NCBI RefSeq assembly: GCF_003352385.1
Contig: NZ_CP031243.1
Coordinates: 346,001-410,000, forward strand
Length of the DNA: 64,000 bases
Reading direction: 5' to 3'
From: Haemophilus haemolyticus
GTDB lineage: Bacteria > Pseudomonadota > Gammaproteobacteria > Enterobacterales > Pasteurellaceae
Of the stretch, positions 52,158 through 64,000 are shown in pieces. A program made the translations under genes and the position numbers. The number at the start of each line of letters is the position of its first letter. Position 1 is the first letter of the stretch. The notes under the pieces are model-generated. The model was not told the DNA's origin and made no database searches. It worked only from the letters and a program-made list of their open reading frames with translations.

Positions 52158-54260
52158 ATGGCTCGTACAACCCCTATTGAAAGATATCGTAATATCGGTA
52201 TCAGTGCGCACATTGATGCGGGTAAAACCACTACTACTGAGCGTATCTTATTCTATACTGGTGTTAGCCACAAAATCGGTGAAGTGCACGATGGTGCAGC
52301 AACGATGGACTGGATGGAACAAGAACAAGAGCGTGGTATCACCATTACCTCTGCGGCAACTACCGCATTTTGGTCAGGTATGTCACAACAGTTCCAACAA
52401 CACCGTATCAACGTTATCGACACCCCGGGACACGTAGACTTTACCGTTGAAGTAGAACGTTCTATGCGTGTTCTTGATGGTGCGGTAATGGTGTACTGTG
52501 CGGTAGGTGGTGTTCAACCACAATCCGAAACTGTATGGCGTCAAGCTAACAAATACCAAGTGCCACGTATCGCGTTCGTTAACAAAATGGACCGTACTGG
52601 TGCGAACTTCTTACGCGTAGTTGAACAATTAAAAACCCGTTTAGGTGCCAACGCAGTTCCTCTTCAACTTCCAATCGGCGCAGAAGAAAGCTTCACCGGT
52701 GTAGTTGACTTGATCAAAATGAAAGCGATTAACTGGAACGAAGCTGACCAAGGTATGACCTTCACCTATGAAGATGTACCTGCAAATATGCAAGCAGACT
52801 GCGAAGAATGGCGTCAAAACCTTGTTGAAGCAGCGGCTGAAGCATCTGAAGAATTAATGGAAAAATACCTTGGCGGTGAAGACTTAACTGAAGAAGAAAT
52901 TAAGTCTGCATTACGTCAGCGTGTATTAGCAAATGAAATTATCTTAGTAACCTGTGGTTCTGCGTTCAAAAACAAAGGTGTTCAAGCTATGCTAGATGCC
53001 GTTGTTGAATATTTACCAGCGCCAACAGATATTCCGGCGATCAAAGGTATCAATCCAGATGAAACTGAAGGCGAACGTCATGCAAGTGATGAAGAACCAT
53101 TCTCTTCATTAGCATTTAAAATTGCAACTGACCCGTTCGTAGGTAACTTAACATTCTTCCGTGTATATTCTGGTGTTATTAATTCTGGTGATACAGTATT
53201 AAACTCTGTACGTCAAAAACGTGAACGTTTTGGTCGTATCGTACAGATGCATGCTAACAAACGTGAAGAAATTAAAGAAGTTCGTGCAGGTGACATCGCA
53301 GCTGCTATCGGCTTAAAAGATGTAACTACTGGTGATACATTATGTGCAATTGAAGCACCAATTATCCTTGAGCGTATGGAATTCCCAGAGCCAGTAATCT
53401 CTGTTGCGGTAGAACCAAAAACTAAAGCTGACCAAGAAAAAATGGGCTTAGCATTAGGTCGTTTAGCACAAGAAGACCCTTCATTCCGTGTTCACACTGA
53501 TGAAGAATCTGGCGAAACCATTATTTCTGGTATGGGTGAATTACACTTAGATATCATCGTTGACCGTATGAAACGTGAGTTTAAAGTGGAAGCTAACATC
53601 GGTAAACCACAAGTATCTTACCGTGAAACTATCCGCACTCGTGTTAATGATGTGGAAGGTAAACATGCGAAACAATCTGGTGGTCGCGGTCAATATGGTC
53701 ACGTTGTTATCGACTTATATCCATTAGATCCAGAAGGTCCTGGTTATGAATTTGTAAACGAAATCAAAGGTGGTGTAATTCCTGGTGAATATATTCCAGC
53801 TGTTGATAAAGGTATTCAAGAACAACTTAAATCTGGTCCATTAGCGGGCTACCCTGTAGTTGATCTTGGTGTACGTTTACACTTCGGTTCATACCATGAT
53901 GTGGACTCATCTGAGTTAGCGTTTAAACTTGCTGCATCTTTAGCATTTAAAGCAGCATTCGCAAAAGCAAACCCAGTATTGCTTGAGCCAATCATGAAAG
54001 TTGAAGTAGAAACTCCACCTGAATATGTTGGTGATGTAATCGGTGACTTAAGCCGTCGTCGTGCTATGGTTAACGGTCAAGAAGCGAACGAATTCGTTGT
54101 TAAAATCGATGCAGAAGTTCCACTTTCTGAGATGTTCGGTTATGCAACAGACTTACGTTCACAAACTCAAGGTCGTGCATCATACTCAATGGAACCGTTA
54201 AAATATGCTGAAGCTCCAACAAGTGTTGCTGCTGCAGTAATTGAAGCGCGTAAAAAATAA
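52158..54260 (+). CDS. fusA: Elongation factor G
   Basis: 700 residues. Translocase GTPase with G1 AHIDAGKTT, switch motif RGITITSA, G3 DTPGHVDF and G4 NKMD, followed by domains II-V. Codon use is strongly biased, as expected of a highly expressed gene. Confidence 0.98.
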   Translation: MARTTPIERYRNIGISAHIDAGKTTTTERILFYTGVSHKIGEVHDGAATMDWMEQEQERGITITSAATTAFWSGMSQQFQQHRINVIDTPGHVDFTVEVERSMRVLDGAVMVYCAVGGVQPQSETVWRQANKYQVPRIAFVNKMDRTGANFLRVVEQLKTRLGANAVPLQLPIGAEESFTGVVDLIKMKAINWNEADQGMTFTYEDVPANMQADCEEWRQNLVEAAAEASEELMEKYLGGEDLTEEEIKSALRQRVLANEIILVTCGSAFKNKGVQAMLDAVVEYLPAPTDIPAIKGINPDETEGERHASDEEPFSSLAFKIATDPFVGNLTFFRVYSGVINSGDTVLNSVRQKRERFGRIVQMHANKREEIKEVRAGDIAAAIGLKDVTTGDTLCAIEAPIILERMEFPEPVISVAVEPKTKADQEKMGLALGRLAQEDPSFRVHTDEESGETIISGMGELHLDIIVDRMKREFKVEANIGKPQVSYRETIRTRVNDVEGKHAKQSGGRGQYGHVVIDLYPLDPEGPGYEFVNEIKGGVIPGEYIPAVDKGIQEQLKSGPLAGYPVVDLGVRLHFGSYHDVDSSELAFKLAASLAFKAAFAKANPVLLEPIMKVEVETPPEYVGDVIGDLSRRRAMVNGQEANEFVVKIDAEVPLSEMFGYATDLRSQTQGRASYSMEPLKYAEAPTSVAAAVIEARKK

Positions 54261-54273
54261 TTTTTGTAAACCA

Positions 54274-54303
54274 GCGGTGTAAAACATGATTGTTTTAGAC
54301 CGC
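54274..54303 (+). terminator. Hairpin between fusA and tuf
   Basis: GCGGTGTAAAACA (54274-54286) pairs with TGTTTTAGACCGC (54291-54303) with one mismatch and a 4-base loop. It resembles a decayed uptake-word pair and may act as an attenuator or RNA-processing site. Confidence 0.45.
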
Positions 54304-54312
54304 ACTTCTTAG

Positions 54313-55509
<1,197 letters not shown>

Positions 55510-55553
55510 TTGATGTATTCTTGAATGTCTTAAAGACAGAAAGAAGACAAAAG

Positions 55554-55583
55554 AAAAGTGCGGGGAAAATTCTCCGCACTTTT
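55554..55583 (+). terminator. tuf terminator
   Basis: AAAAGTGCGG (55554-55563) pairs with CCGCACTTTT (55574-55583), followed by TTTG; the arms are uptake-word-derived. Confidence 0.85.
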
Positions 55584-55639
55584 TGTTTATAGGTGATATT
55601 TGAAAGTTATCAAAATGTGATTTTTTAATCAGTATTTTA

Positions 55640-55668
55640 TCGACTGGTTACATTTCTTTCGTTATAAT
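55640..55668 (+). promoter_or_regulatory. Predicted tig promoter
   Basis: TCGACT (55640-55645) and TATAAT (55663-55668) with a 17-base spacer, 74 bases before tig. Confidence 0.55.
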
Positions 55669-55741
55669 TGGGCGTCTTATTTTATTTAACAAACGTGTTC
55701 GGTGTGGATTTTTACCGAGTGCAAATTAATTGAGGTAACAA

Positions 55742-57040
55742 ATGTCATTAAATATTGAAACAACTCAAGGTTTAGAACGCCGTGTAGCGATCACCGTTCC
55801 AGCTGAAACTGTATCTAAAGCAGTTCGTGAAGAATTTAAACGTGCATCAAAAAATGTTCGTGTAGATGGTTTCCGTAAAGGCCATGTACCTGCTCATATT
55901 ATCGAACAACGTTTCGGTGCATCAATCCGTCAAGATGTATTAAACGATTTATTACCACGTCATTTTTTTGATGCCGTGATTGCAGAAAAGATTAATATCG
56001 CAGGTCGTCCAACTTTTGGTATTGAAACTTTTGAAGAAGGTAAAGATCTAGCTTTCACCGCAACTTTTGAAGTTTATCCAGAAGTTAAATTACAAGGTTT
56101 GGAGAATATTAAAGTTGAAAAACCAACTGTTGAAATCACAGAAGCTGATATTGATAAAATGGTTGATGTGTTACGTAAACAACAAGCAACTTGGGCAGAA
56201 ACCGACTCTGCAGCAAAAGCAGATGATCGCGTAACTATTGATTTTGTTGGTTCTGTAGATGGCGAAGAGTTTGAAGGCGGTAAAGCATCTGACTTCGTAT
56301 TATTTATGGGACAAGGTCGTATGATTCCTGGTTTTGAAGATGGTATCGTAGGCCATAAAGCAGGTGAGCAATTTGATATTAATGTAACTTTCCCTGCGGA
56401 ATACCATGCAGAAAACTTAAAAGGTAAGGCGGCAAAATTTGCAATCACCTTGAAAAAAGTAGAAAACATGGTGTTACCTGAGTTAACAGATGAGTTTGTT
56501 GCTAAGTTCGGTCCGAATACTAAATCTGTTGCAGATTTACGTGTAGAAATTCGTAAGAATATGGAACGTGAATTGAAAAATGCATTAGTTTCACGTGTTA
56601 AACAACAAGTAATTAACGGCTTAATTGAACAAAATCCAATTGAAGTGCCTGCTTCTGCAGTAGAAGAAGAAATTAATGTATTACGCAATCAAGCGGCTCA
56701 ACGTTTTGGCGGTAATGCACAACAAGCTTCACAGTTACCACGTGAATTATTTGAAGCGGAAGCAACTCGTCGTGTTCAGGTAGGTTTATTATTCTCTGAA
56801 GTGATTAAATCTAATGAATTAAAAGCTGATGAAGAACGTGCTAAAGCAATGATTGCAGATATTGCATCAGCTTACGAGCAACCAGCTGAGGTTGTTGAAT
56901 ACTATAGTAAAAACGAAGAATTAATGAACAATATTCGTAACGTAGTATTAGAAGAACAAGCAGTGGATGTAGTACTTGCTAAAGCACAAGTTGCAGAAAA
57001 AGTTTCTTCGTTTGATGAAATTATGAATCCACAGGCATAA
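55742..57040 (+). CDS. tig: Trigger factor
   Basis: 432 residues. Ribosome-associated chaperone with the N-terminal ribosome-binding signature ([11 protein letters not shown]), a central FKBP-type prolyl isomerase domain (about 155-245) and a helical C-terminal domain. Followed by a terminator, then clpP-clpX in the usual order. Confidence 0.97.
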   Translation: MSLNIETTQGLERRVAITVPAETVSKAVREEFKRASKNVRVDGFRKGHVPAHIIEQRFGASIRQDVLNDLLPRHFFDAVIAEKINIAGRPTFGIETFEEGKDLAFTATFEVYPEVKLQGLENIKVEKPTVEITEADIDKMVDVLRKQQATWAETDSAAKADDRVTIDFVGSVDGEEFEGGKASDFVLFMGQGRMIPGFEDGIVGHKAGEQFDINVTFPAEYHAENLKGKAAKFAITLKKVENMVLPELTDEFVAKFGPNTKSVADLRVEIRKNMERELKNALVSRVKQQVINGLIEQNPIEVPASAVEEEINVLRNQAAQRFGGNAQQASQLPRELFEAEATRRVQVGLLFSEVIKSNELKADEERAKAMIADIASAYEQPAEVVEYYSKNEELMNNIRNVVLEEQAVDVVLAKAQVAEKVSSFDEIMNPQA

Positions 57041-57073
57041 TGATTAATTAATATCGTTATGATTGAATAAAAG

Positions 57074-57105
57074 TGCGGTCGCTCTTTTTAACAAAAGCGA
57101 CCGCA
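57074..57105 (+). terminator. tig terminator
   Basis: TGCGGTCGCT (57074-57083) pairs with AGCGACCGCA (57096-57105), then TTTTTATTT; the left arm completes an exact Hin-type uptake word (57071-57079). Confidence 0.85.
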
Positions 57106-57166
57106 TTTTTATTTGTATGTTATTTAGAGTAAAATAATTAGCAATTTTAGATAAAAAGGTAAGAAC

Positions 57167-57748
57167 ATGAGTGTAATTCCTATGGTTGTTGAACAGACTT
57201 CGCGTGGCGAGCGTTCATACGACATTTATTCCCGTTTATTAAAAGAGCGTGTGATCTTCCTAAGTGGTGAAGTGGAAGATCGTATGGCAAATCTCATTGT
57301 GGCTCAGCTGCTTTTTTTAGAGTCTGAAGATCCAACTAAAGATATAAATATCTATATCAACTCTCCCGGTGGTTCTGTGACCGCAGGTATGGCTATTTAC
57401 GACACAATGCAATTTATTAAGCCAGATATTCGTACACTTTGTATCGGTCAGGCATGCTCAATGGGCGCATTCTTGCTTGCTGGCGGAACCGCGGGCAAAC
57501 GAGCAGCGTTACCAAATGCGCGTGTGATGATTCACCAACCTTTAGGTGGTTTCCGTGGTCAAGCATCCGATATTCAAATTCATGCACAAGAAATTTTGAA
57601 AATTAAACACACCTTAAACGATCGTCTAGCATTTCATACTGGGCAAAGTATCGAACGTATTGAGAAAGATACAGATCGCGATAACTTTATGTCAGCTGAA
57701 GAAGCAAAAGCATATGGTTTAGTTGATGAAGTTTTAATTAAACGTTAA
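57167..57748 (+). CDS. clpP: ATP-dependent Clp protease proteolytic subunit
   Basis: 193 residues. Catalytic Ser in [14 protein letters not shown], His in [10 protein letters not shown], and a later Asp. Forms the tetradecameric protease chamber with ClpX encoded 8 bases downstream. Confidence 0.97.
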   Translation: MSVIPMVVEQTSRGERSYDIYSRLLKERVIFLSGEVEDRMANLIVAQLLFLESEDPTKDINIYINSPGGSVTAGMAIYDTMQFIKPDIRTLCIGQACSMGAFLLAGGTAGKRAALPNARVMIHQPLGGFRGQASDIQIHAQEILKIKHTLNDRLAFHTGQSIERIEKDTDRDNFMSAEEAKAYGLVDEVLIKR

Positions 57749-57756
57749 GGAAACAC

Positions 57757-58998
57757 ATGTCAGACAAAGATAAAGATTTACATTGCTCTTTTTGCGGAAA
57801 AGAAAAAAGCGAAGTAGATAAATTAATTGCTGGTACAGACGGCTATATTTGTAATGAGTGTATTGAACTTTGTCATTCAATGCTTGAAGAAAGTAATGAT
57901 GAAAGTGTAGACGAAAGTGCGGCAGAAAATGAAGAGAAATTACCAACTCCTCACGAAATTCGTGCTCATCTAGATGATTATGTTATTGGCCAAGATTATG
58001 CGAAAAAAGTGCTTTCTGTCGCAGTTTACAATCATTATAAACGCTTACGAACTAATCATGAAAATAACGATGTTGAGCTCGGTAAAAGTAATATCTTGCT
58101 TATTGGACCAACGGGTAGTGGTAAAACATTGCTTGCTCAAACATTAGCTCGTCGCTTAAATGTGCCGTTTGCGATGGCTGACGCGACAACATTGACAGAG
58201 GCTGGCTACGTGGGTGAAGATGTAGAAAATGTTCTACAAAAGCTTTTACAAAACTGTGAGTATAATACTGAAAAAGCAGAGCAAGGCATTATCTATATTG
58301 ATGAAATCGATAAAATTAGCCGTAAATCGGAAGGCGCATCAATTACTCGAGATGTATCTGGCGAAGGTGTACAACAAGCATTGTTGAAACTCATTGAAGG
58401 TACAGTGGCTTCTATTCCACCTCAAGGCGGTCGTAAACATCCGCAGCAAGAAATGGTGAAATTGGATACGTCAAAAATTCTCTTTATCTGCGGTGGCGCA
58501 TTTGCGGGATTAGATAAAATTATCAGTAAACGTACACAAACAAGTACGAGTATCGGTTTTAGTGCGAAAGTAGAAAAGGATGAAGAGGAAAAGTCTCTTT
58601 CTGAATTATTCCGTCAAGTAGAACCTGATGATTTAATGAAGTTTGGTTTAATTCCGGAATTTATTGGGCGTTTACCAATGATTTCTCCTCTAAGTGAATT
58701 AGATGAAGAGGCCCTTGTGCAAATTCTTACACAGCCTAAAAATGCCTTAACTAAACAATATCAAGCTTTATTTGGACTTGAAAATGTGGAGTTAGAATTC
58801 ACTCCAGAAGCTTTAAAAGCAATGGCGAAGAAAGCGCTTGAAAGAAAAACAGGCGCACGTGGTTTACGTTCTATTGTCGAGGCTGTATTACTTGATACGA
58901 TGTATGATTTACCATCTATCGAAAATTTACGTAAAGTAGTCGTGGATGAAAGTACCATTGTAGATAATACTGCTCCAAAATTAGAATATCATTCTTAA
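57757..58998 (+). CDS. clpX: ATP-dependent Clp protease ATP-binding subunit ClpX
   Basis: 413 residues. N-terminal zinc-binding domain (CSFCGK...CNECIELC), Walker A GPTGSGKT, Walker [11 protein letters not shown], sensor and pore-loop (GYVGEDVE). Unfolds substrates for ClpP. Confidence 0.97.
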   Translation: MSDKDKDLHCSFCGKEKSEVDKLIAGTDGYICNECIELCHSMLEESNDESVDESAAENEEKLPTPHEIRAHLDDYVIGQDYAKKVLSVAVYNHYKRLRTNHENNDVELGKSNILLIGPTGSGKTLLAQTLARRLNVPFAMADATTLTEAGYVGEDVENVLQKLLQNCEYNTEKAEQGIIYIDEIDKISRKSEGASITRDVSGEGVQQALLKLIEGTVASIPPQGGRKHPQQEMVKLDTSKILFICGGAFAGLDKIISKRTQTSTSIGFSAKVEKDEEEKSLSELFRQVEPDDLMKFGLIPEFIGRLPMISPLSELDEEALVQILTQPKNALTKQYQALFGLENVELEFTPEALKAMAKKALERKTGARGLRSIVEAVLLDTMYDLPSIENLRKVVVDESTIVDNTAPKLEYHS

Positions 58999-59137
58999 TA
59001 GAAAAGTGCGGTTGTTTTTCCTTATGTTTTCTATTTTGCTTGATGATTTTCAATAGGCAAGGCGAAAAGAAAATGCTACAATCGCACGTTCTTGTAACTT
59101 TATTCTTATTTTCCTAAGTAAATAACGGATTCAATTT

Positions 59138-59554
59138 ATGGCAACTGAAATTGTTGATAAAAAGAAAAATGTACCAGAGACGGTGGTAGAAGGTAAATCT
59201 AAAGGATTAAATACCCTTCTTTGGATTTTAGTCGCAGTCTTTTTTGCGGCAGCTGCAATTGGTAATGTTTATTTCCAAAAAGTATATTCATTACCTATTC
59301 GTGTAGTGGGTGTAGTTATTGCATTAGTGATTGCTTTTGCATTTGCAGCAATTACTAATCAAGGTACAAAAGCTCGTACATTCTTTAAAGATTCAAAAAT
59401 AGAAGCGCAAAAAGTGGTATGGCCAAGTCGCCAAGAAGCGCGTCAAACTACATTAATCGTAATTGGGGTAACAATCATTGCATCCTTATTTTTCTGGGCG
59501 ACAGATTCGATTATTGTGACAGTAATTAATTTCTTAACTGATTTGAGATTCTAA
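59138..59554 (+). CDS. secE: Preprotein translocase subunit SecE
   Basis: 138 residues with three membrane helices (about 27-45, 52-70 and 107-126) as in enterobacterial SecE, and the conserved cytoplasmic amphipathic segment [14 protein letters not shown]. Adjacent to nusG (1-base gap). A Hin-type word and a possible -10 (TACAAT, 59077-59082) lie upstream. Confidence 0.95.
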   Translation: MATEIVDKKKNVPETVVEGKSKGLNTLLWILVAVFFAAAAIGNVYFQKVYSLPIRVVGVVIALVIAFAFAAITNQGTKARTFFKDSKIEAQKVVWPSRQEARQTTLIVIGVTIIASLFFWATDSIIVTVINFLTDLRF

Positions 59555-59555
59555 A

Positions 59556-60113
59556 ATGACTGAAGAAACAACTGTATCAAAAAAACGTTGGTATGTATTA
59601 CAGGCGTTTTCTGGTTTTGAAAGCCGAGTGGCTTTAACTTTGCGTGAATACATTAAACAGCAACAAATGGAAGACCAATTTGGTGAAGTGTTAGTTCCAA
59701 CTGAAGAAGTCGTTGAGAATGTTGCAGGTAAACGTCGTAAAAGCGAACGTAAGTTTTTCCCTGGCTATGTGCTCGTAGAAATGGAAATGAATGATGAAAC
59801 ATGGCACTTGGTGAAAAGTGTTCCGCGTGTTATGGGGTTCATTGGTGGTACACCTGATAAACCAGCGCCAATTTCTAAACGAGAAGCCGATACTATTTTA
59901 AACCGTTTAGAACAAACCACAGATAAACCGCGTCACCGCAATGAGTATCATCCTGGTGAAGAAGTTCGTGTGGCGGAAGGTCCATTTGCAGACTTTAATG
60001 GTACAGTAGAAGAAGTGGATTATGAAAAAGGTCGCTTAAAAGTTTCTGTATCAATCTTTGGTCGTGCAACACCAGTTGAACTAGAATTTGGTCAAGTAGA
60101 AAAAATACATTAA
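59556..60113 (+). CDS. nusG: Transcription termination/antitermination protein NusG
   Basis: 185 residues. NGN domain ([11 protein letters not shown]) and KOW domain ([22 protein letters not shown]). Links RNA polymerase with Rho and the ribosome. The usual downstream rplKA genes are absent; a USS terminator follows. Confidence 0.97.
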   Translation: MTEETTVSKKRWYVLQAFSGFESRVALTLREYIKQQQMEDQFGEVLVPTEEVVENVAGKRRKSERKFFPGYVLVEMEMNDETWHLVKSVPRVMGFIGGTPDKPAPISKREADTILNRLEQTTDKPRHRNEYHPGEEVRVAEGPFADFNGTVEEVDYEKGRLKVSVSIFGRATPVELEFGQVEKIH

Positions 60114-60141
60114 TCCTTGATTAAGAATAATTAAAAAAACT

Positions 60142-60167
60142 ACCGCACTTCTATAGTGCGGTTTTTT
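60142..60167 (+). terminator. nusG terminator from inverted uptake words
   Basis: ACCGCACT (60142-60149) pairs with AGTGCGGT (60155-60162) followed by TTTTTT. The left arm is an exact Hin-type word in reverse. Confidence 0.85.
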
Positions 60168-60253
60168 CATGCCTTGAATTTATCAAGGTATGTATTGCTT
60201 GCGTGATCTTTAATTCTAGAAATTAATTGGCCGTAGAGGGAAATAAGATATAA

Positions 60254-60278
60254 AAATCCCTTGCAGAGCAAGGGATTT
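60254..60278 (-). terminator. metNIQ terminator
   Basis: AAATCCCTTGC (60254-60264) pairs with GCAAGGGATTT (60268-60278), 3-base loop, with a T-rich tail on the minus strand. Confidence 0.8.
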
Positions 60279-60304
60279 CGTAATGCGTGAAAGTGCGGTA
60301 GAAA

Positions 60305-61126
60305 TTACCAACCTTTTACAACACCATCTTTAAAGTATTTTTTAGCTTCTTGGTAAACTTCTTCTGTTTGGTAAGATTTTACGAAGTCTTGAACAGCTTT
60401 GCTGTCTTTGTTATCGGTACGAGAAACGATAATGTTCACATATGGAGAATCTTTATCTTCTACAAATACACCGTTATCTTGTGCATTTAATCCCACTTGA
60501 CCAGCATAAGTGTTGTTTACTACAGCTAAATCAACATCGTCTAATGCGCGAGCTGCAACAGAAGTGTCTACTTCAGTGATGTTTAATTTTTTCGGATTTT
60601 CAACAATATCTAATACAGTTGAAAGAAGGTTATTTGCATCTTTTAATTTGATTAAACCTTGTTTTTCAAGAAGAATTAATGCACGGCCACGATTTGTTGG
60701 ATCGTTAGGAACAACAACTTTAGCACCTTCTTGTAATTCATTCACATTTTTGATTTTTTTAGAATAACCCGCTAATGGATAGACGAAAGTATTACCCACA
60801 ATGACTAAGTTATTTAAATTTTTCGCTTTTGCATCTTCATCTAAATAAGGTTTATGTTGCATTGCGTTTGCATCTAAATCACCTTTAGATACAGCTTCAT
60901 TTGGTAATGCATAGTCATTGAATTCAACGAATTGAACGTCTAAACCATATTTTTCTTTAGCGACTTTTGCTGCAATTTCTGCAACTTGGTGCTCAGGGCC
61001 AGACATTACACCGACTTTGATTTTAAGTGGTGCAGCTGCAACTTCAGGTTTTTTGTCTTCTTTACAGCCTGTTAAAACGAGAGCTGATGCGATTGCAGTG
61101 ATTGCAAAAAGTTGTTTTAATTTCAT
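60305..61126 (-). CDS. metQ: Methionine-binding lipoprotein MetQ
   Basis: 273 residues. Lipoprotein signal peptide with lipobox LTGC (Cys21). NlpA/MetQ-type substrate-binding protein (GVMSGPEHQVAEIAAKVAKEK). It delivers methionine to MetNI. Called HlpA/28-kDa lipoprotein in early Haemophilus work (from memory). Third gene of metNIQ. Confidence 0.95.
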   Translation of the reverse strand: MKLKQLFAITAIASALVLTGCKEDKKPEVAAAPLKIKVGVMSGPEHQVAEIAAKVAKEKYGLDVQFVEFNDYALPNEAVSKGDLDANAMQHKPYLDEDAKAKNLNNLVIVGNTFVYPLAGYSKKIKNVNELQEGAKVVVPNDPTNRGRALILLEKQGLIKLKDANNLLSTVLDIVENPKKLNITEVDTSVAARALDDVDLAVVNNTYAGQVGLNAQDNGVFVEDKDSPYVNIIVSRTDNKDSKAVQDFVKSYQTEEVYQEAKKYFKDGVVKGW

Positions 61127-61164
61127 AGGATTTCCTTCCTGTTTAAGTTAAGAGTTGTGTTTAA

Positions 61165-61854
61165 TTAACGATGATCCACTTTTTTAGCCAGTGTATCGCC
61201 GAGTTTTTGGCTAATCATAACGAATAGCACAATAATAATGGTTGCCACCCAAGTGACATAAGGCATATTGCGATATACGCCGTAGTTGATAGCTAGGCTA
61301 CCTAAGCCACCGCCGCCTTGCGTCCCCGCCATTGCCGAGTAACCAACTAAAGTGACCAGCGTAAGCGTGATACCATTAATGAGTGTAGGTAGTGCTTCTG
61401 GCAAATAAAATTTACGCACAATTTGCCATTTAGTTGCTCCCATTGCTTGAGCAGCTTCGGTTAAACCATTTGGAATTTCCATTAGTGCATTAGCAGTTAA
61501 GCGAGCCACGAATGGCATCGCACAAATACTTAATGGAATAATTGCTGCTGTTGTACCTAATACAGTTCCCACGATGAAACGTGTTACAGGTAATAAGATT
61601 AAAAGCAAAATAATAAATGGAATGGAACGCCCAATATTAATAATCGAGTTTAACACAAAATGAGTGCGGTTATTTTGTAAAATCTCATTTTTTCCAGTTA
61701 AGAAAGTCCATACGCCAACAGGCACGCCGACTACTACGGCAAGTAAAGTAGATGCAAAGCTGATATAAATAGTTTCATAAGTTGCTGTTGCGACAACGCC
61801 CCACATTTGAGGTGTTAATTGCTGGCTGAATGTTGCCAAGAAATCATTGAACAT
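61165..61854 (-). CDS. metI: Methionine ABC transporter permease MetI
   Basis: 229 residues, about five or six membrane helices, with the EAA-type coupling loop ([26 protein letters not shown]). It overlaps metN by 11 bases. Confidence 0.95.
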   Translation of the reverse strand: MFNDFLATFSQQLTPQMWGVVATATYETIYISFASTLLAVVVGVPVGVWTFLTGKNEILQNNRTHFVLNSIINIGRSIPFIILLLILLPVTRFIVGTVLGTTAAIIPLSICAMPFVARLTANALMEIPNGLTEAAQAMGATKWQIVRKFYLPEALPTLINGITLTLVTLVGYSAMAGTQGGGGLGSLAINYGVYRNMPYVTWVATIIIVLFVMISQKLGDTLAKKVDHR

Positions 61855-62881
61855 AACCTAGCACCTCCACGCGCACGTTGTTTTCCATTAAATAAACTTT
61901 GGTTTGTGTAATGGCATCTTCATCGCCTTCTACTTCAGCAATGGTATAACCAAATTTCACTCCTCCGGCATAATCGATTTGTGAGGTTAAGATACTGAGC
62001 TCCACGCCAAATTTTTTTGATGCCTGAGAAAGTAACGGCGCATCAACTGATCGGCCAGTAAACTCAAATTTGATAATTGGATACGCTTTGCTATGTTTCG
62101 GTGTATCAGTAAGATTTTCCAAATATTCATCAGGTAGACTGATGTGGAAGGTCGAACGAATAAACTCTTGTGCTAATTCTGTTTTAGGATTTGCAAAAAT
62201 TTCACCGACAGTACCTTGTTCAACTAGGTGACCTTGATCAATGACAGCAACTTGATCACAAATCTGTTTAACAACTTCCATTTCATGGGTAATCAACAAA
62301 ATCGTAATGCCTAAAGTGCGGTTAATTTCTTTTAATAATTTAAGAATAGATTGTGTCGTTGCAGGATCTAATGCGCTAGTTGCTTCATCACATAATAAGA
62401 CTTTAGGATCGCTCGCTAAGGCGCGTGCAATGGCTACACGTTGTTTTTGCCCACCAGAAAGATTACTTGGGTAAGTATCACGTTTTTCACTTAAACCAAC
62501 AAGCTCTAAAAGTGCGGTAATTTTTTCTTGGATTTTTGTTTTTGACTCACCTTCCAATTCCAAGGGTAATGCCACGTTTTCAAAGACAGTGCGAGAACTT
62601 AGTAAATTGAAATGCTGAAAAATCATTCCAATTTGACGACGAGCACGCACTAACTCGCGATCAGAAAGTCCTGTTAATTCTACGCCGTCAACAATAACGG
62701 AACCGCTTGTTGGTTTTTCTAATAAATTCACACAGCGAATTAATGTACTTTTTCCTGCGCCAGATGCACCAATTACGCCACAAATTTGACCTTTTTCGAT
62801 GTTTAATGAGACATTATCAAGCGCAGTCAATTTCTTACTAGGCAGCTCAAAAATCTTCGTTATATTGCTTAGCTTAATCAT
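61844..62881 (-). CDS. metN: Methionine ABC transporter ATP-binding protein MetN
   Basis: 345 residues. Walker [10 protein letters not shown], signature LSGGQKQRV, Walker [13 protein letters not shown], and the C-terminal ACT-like regulatory (C2) domain from about residue 265 that mediates inhibition by methionine. First gene of the operon; a MetJ-type box overlaps its promoter. Confidence 0.96.
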   Translation of the reverse strand: MIKLSNITKIFELPSKKLTALDNVSLNIEKGQICGVIGASGAGKSTLIRCVNLLEKPTSGSVIVDGVELTGLSDRELVRARRQIGMIFQHFNLLSSRTVFENVALPLELEGESKTKIQEKITALLELVGLSEKRDTYPSNLSGGQKQRVAIARALASDPKVLLCDEATSALDPATTQSILKLLKEINRTLGITILLITHEMEVVKQICDQVAVIDQGHLVEQGTVGEIFANPKTELAQEFIRSTFHISLPDEYLENLTDTPKHSKAYPIIKFEFTGRSVDAPLLSQASKKFGVELSILTSQIDYAGGVKFGYTIAEVEGDEDAITQTKVYLMENNVRVEVLGYVQ

Positions 62882-62921
62882 ATAAGCCCTTTTTCTTTAT
62901 TGTTTTTAAATCTGTTTCGGT

Positions 62922-62949
62922 ATTCTAGACGTCTAGATTGCTATGTCAA
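62922..62949 (-). promoter_or_regulatory. metNIQ promoter with overlapping MetJ box
   Basis: On the minus strand TTGACA (62944-62949) and TAGAAT (62922-62927) have a 16-base spacer. A perfect met box AGACGTCT (62927-62934), extended to the palindrome CTAGACGTCTAG, overlaps the -10 end, with weaker adjacent 8-mers. This matches repression by MetJ with S-adenosylmethionine as known for E. coli met genes. Confidence 0.8.
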
Positions 62950-63056
62950 TATGTCAGATTATCTTTTTTAGACAGATTGGTTATGAGTTATATTTGCTAA
63001 TTGCTTGGATTAAATGGATAATTTTCGGCAATTTGATACGTATGAAAGGTAAGAGA

Positions 63057-63611
63057 ATGAAGAAGGCTATTTTTTTAGATCGCGATGGTACGTTAAATAT
63101 TGATTACGGTTATGTACACGAAATTGATAACTTTAAGTTTATTGATGGTTCGATTGATGCATTGCGAGAATTAAAGAAAATGGGATATATGTTGGTGTTG
63201 GTTACCAATCAATCTGGAATTGCGCGTGGTTATTTTTCTGAGGATCAGTTTTTACAGTTAACAGAATGGATGGATTGGTCATTGGCTGAACAAGATGTGG
63301 ATCTGGATGGAATTTACTATTGTCCACATCATCCTGAGGGAAAAGGTGAATATAAAGAAGACTGTGATTGCCGGAAACCTAAACCTGGAATGCTATTGCA
63401 AGCGATCAAAGAATTAAAGATCGATCCTGCGCAATCTATTATGGTTGGAGATAAAGTTGAAGATCTAAAAGCTGGAATTGGCGCGAAAGTGAAAATGAAT
63501 GTATTAGTTCGTACAGGTAAACCAGTAACAGAGGAAGGCGAGAAAGTAGCTGATTATGTGTTAGATTCTATTGTTGATCTTCCGAGAATTTTAAAACGAT
63601 TAAAAAAATAG
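63057..63611 (+). CDS. gmhB: D-glycero-beta-D-manno-heptose-1,7-bisphosphate 7-phosphatase
   Basis: 184 residues. HAD phosphatase with nucleophile motif FLDRDGTLN (DxD) and the zinc loop CPHHPEG...[10 protein letters not shown] characteristic of GmhB; makes an ADP-heptose precursor for the LOS core. ATG 63057 after AAGGTAAGAG was preferred over an ATG at 63042 and the long open frame. Confidence 0.94.
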   Translation: MKKAIFLDRDGTLNIDYGYVHEIDNFKFIDGSIDALRELKKMGYMLVLVTNQSGIARGYFSEDQFLQLTEWMDWSLAEQDVDLDGIYYCPHHPEGKGEYKEDCDCRKPKPGMLLQAIKELKIDPAQSIMVGDKVEDLKAGIGAKVKMNVLVRTGKPVTEEGEKVADYVLDSIVDLPRILKRLKK

Positions 63612-63692
63612 CTCAAAATATCTATATTTTGCTCTAATCGCTTGTGCTTTAATCAAAAGATCATTTTTTTAAATATTTTTACAAAAAAGTAC

Positions 63693-63720
63693 TTGCAAGG
63701 GATTTGAAAATCCCTATAAT
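63693..63720 (+). promoter_or_regulatory. rrn operon promoter
   Basis: TTGCAA (63693-63698) and a consensus TATAAT (63715-63720) with a 16-base spacer, followed by a GC-rich discriminator GCACCGCAC. A/T-rich UP-element-like sequence precedes it (about 63660-63690). Confidence 0.85.
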
Positions 63721-63729
63721 GCACCGCAC

Positions 63730-63783
63730 ACAACGACGCACTGTTGTGAAATTTTTAAGTTTACAAGTGCGTCGTTGTTTTTT
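63730..63783 (+). terminator. Terminator-like hairpin in the rrn leader
   Basis: A perfect 13-bp stem, ACAACGACGCACT (63730-63742) with AGTGCGTCGTTGT (63766-63778), is followed by six T residues directly before boxA. It has the form of an intrinsic terminator/attenuator close to the predicted transcript start. Confidence 0.65.
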
Positions 63784-63794
63784 GCTCTTTAACA
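63783..63794 (+). promoter_or_regulatory. boxA antitermination element
   Basis: TGCTCTTTAACA is the rrn leader boxA bound by NusB/S10 to form the antitermination complex. Confidence 0.85.
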
Positions 63795-63951
63795 ATGTAT
63801 CAGACAATCTGTGTGGGCACTTGTTGATTGACTTGTTTTAAAATATTTTTAATTTTGAAGTCTTAATAGGTGCTTAACTGAAAATTCATAATTACTTTTT
63901 TAAGTAGTGTTTTTATTTATAGCTAAGCAGTTTATTGAGCGATTGAACTTG

Positions 63952-64000
63952 AATTGAAGAGTTTGATCATGGCTCAGATTGAACGCTGGCGGCAGGCTTA
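63952..64000 (+). rRNA. rrs: 16S ribosomal RNA, 5' end only
   Basis: The sequence AATTGAAGAGTTTGATCATG followed by GCTCAGATTGAACGCTGGCG is the universal bacterial 16S start. The gene runs off the window. The ~340 bases between gmhB and here are promoter and leader without a protein gene. Confidence 0.97.

Overview
The window is chromosomal DNA of a Haemophilus species of the influenzae/haemolyticus group. The gene content and gene neighbours are Haemophilus-like, the backbone is AT-rich, and the Pasteurellaceae (Hin-type) DNA uptake word AAGTGCGGT / ACCGCACTT recurs throughout, often as inverted pairs that double as terminators. There is no plasmid or prophage backbone. The last 49 bases are the 5' end of a 16S rRNA gene preceded by a strong rrn promoter.

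Layout. 1-11.2 kb: end of ilvG, ilvM, an AT-rich AbiC-like membrane gene lodged inside the operon, ilvD, ilvA (+), then dnaE (-) and a hexose-phosphate mutase (+). 11.2-15.5 kb: ilvC (-) and its regulator ilvY (+), separated by a 0.5-kb nested palindromic element, then a RarD-like permease and glpE. 15.5-24.7 kb: ABC-F gene yheS, zinc-finger yrdD, tsaC, aroE, tag, LOS glycosyltransferase (-), waaA, coaD, a small lipoprotein and rep.

24.7-36.7 kb is the accessory region. It opens with an AAA/DUF4143 ATPase and an OLD-like ATPase with a TOPRIM domain (candidate defence genes). There follows a mosaic carrying exact Neisseria uptake words (GCCGTCTGAA), an Apl-type Pasteurellaceae uptake word and Hin-type words side by side. 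It holds a LysR remnant, an ArsR regulator, an Old Yellow Enzyme homologue, an MdaB-like quinone reductase, a GlxA-like regulator, a frameshifted metallo-beta-lactamase-fold gene, a frameshifted ohr, and a ~445-bp direct repeat of the ohr/araC intergenic region. That repeat brackets pieces of a GC-rich ABC ATPase and an nnrS-like gene, a long-stem hairpin element, and an AT-rich cadD-like gene. An intact AraC_N-type regulator closes the block. The recurring theme is electrophile, peroxide and metal stress.

36.7-51 kb: rimO (-), mgtC-like, asd, pldB, tRNA-Ser(GCU) and two tRNA-Arg(ACG), a small membrane protein, then glmU, rplL/rplJ and purB/hflD (all -), trpS, yfcZ-like, dusA and a ClC transporter. 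51-60 kb: the str operon (rpsL, rpsG, fusA, tuf), tig-clpP-clpX and secE-nusG. 60.3-63.6 kb: metNIQ methionine importer with a MetJ-type box in its promoter, then gmhB. 63.6-64 kb: rrn promoter, leader hairpin, boxA and the start of 16S rRNA.

Start codons were adjusted from the longest reading frame where a conserved N-terminus and ribosome-binding site argued for it. Family assignments rest on recognised motifs and overall resemblance. No database search was run.
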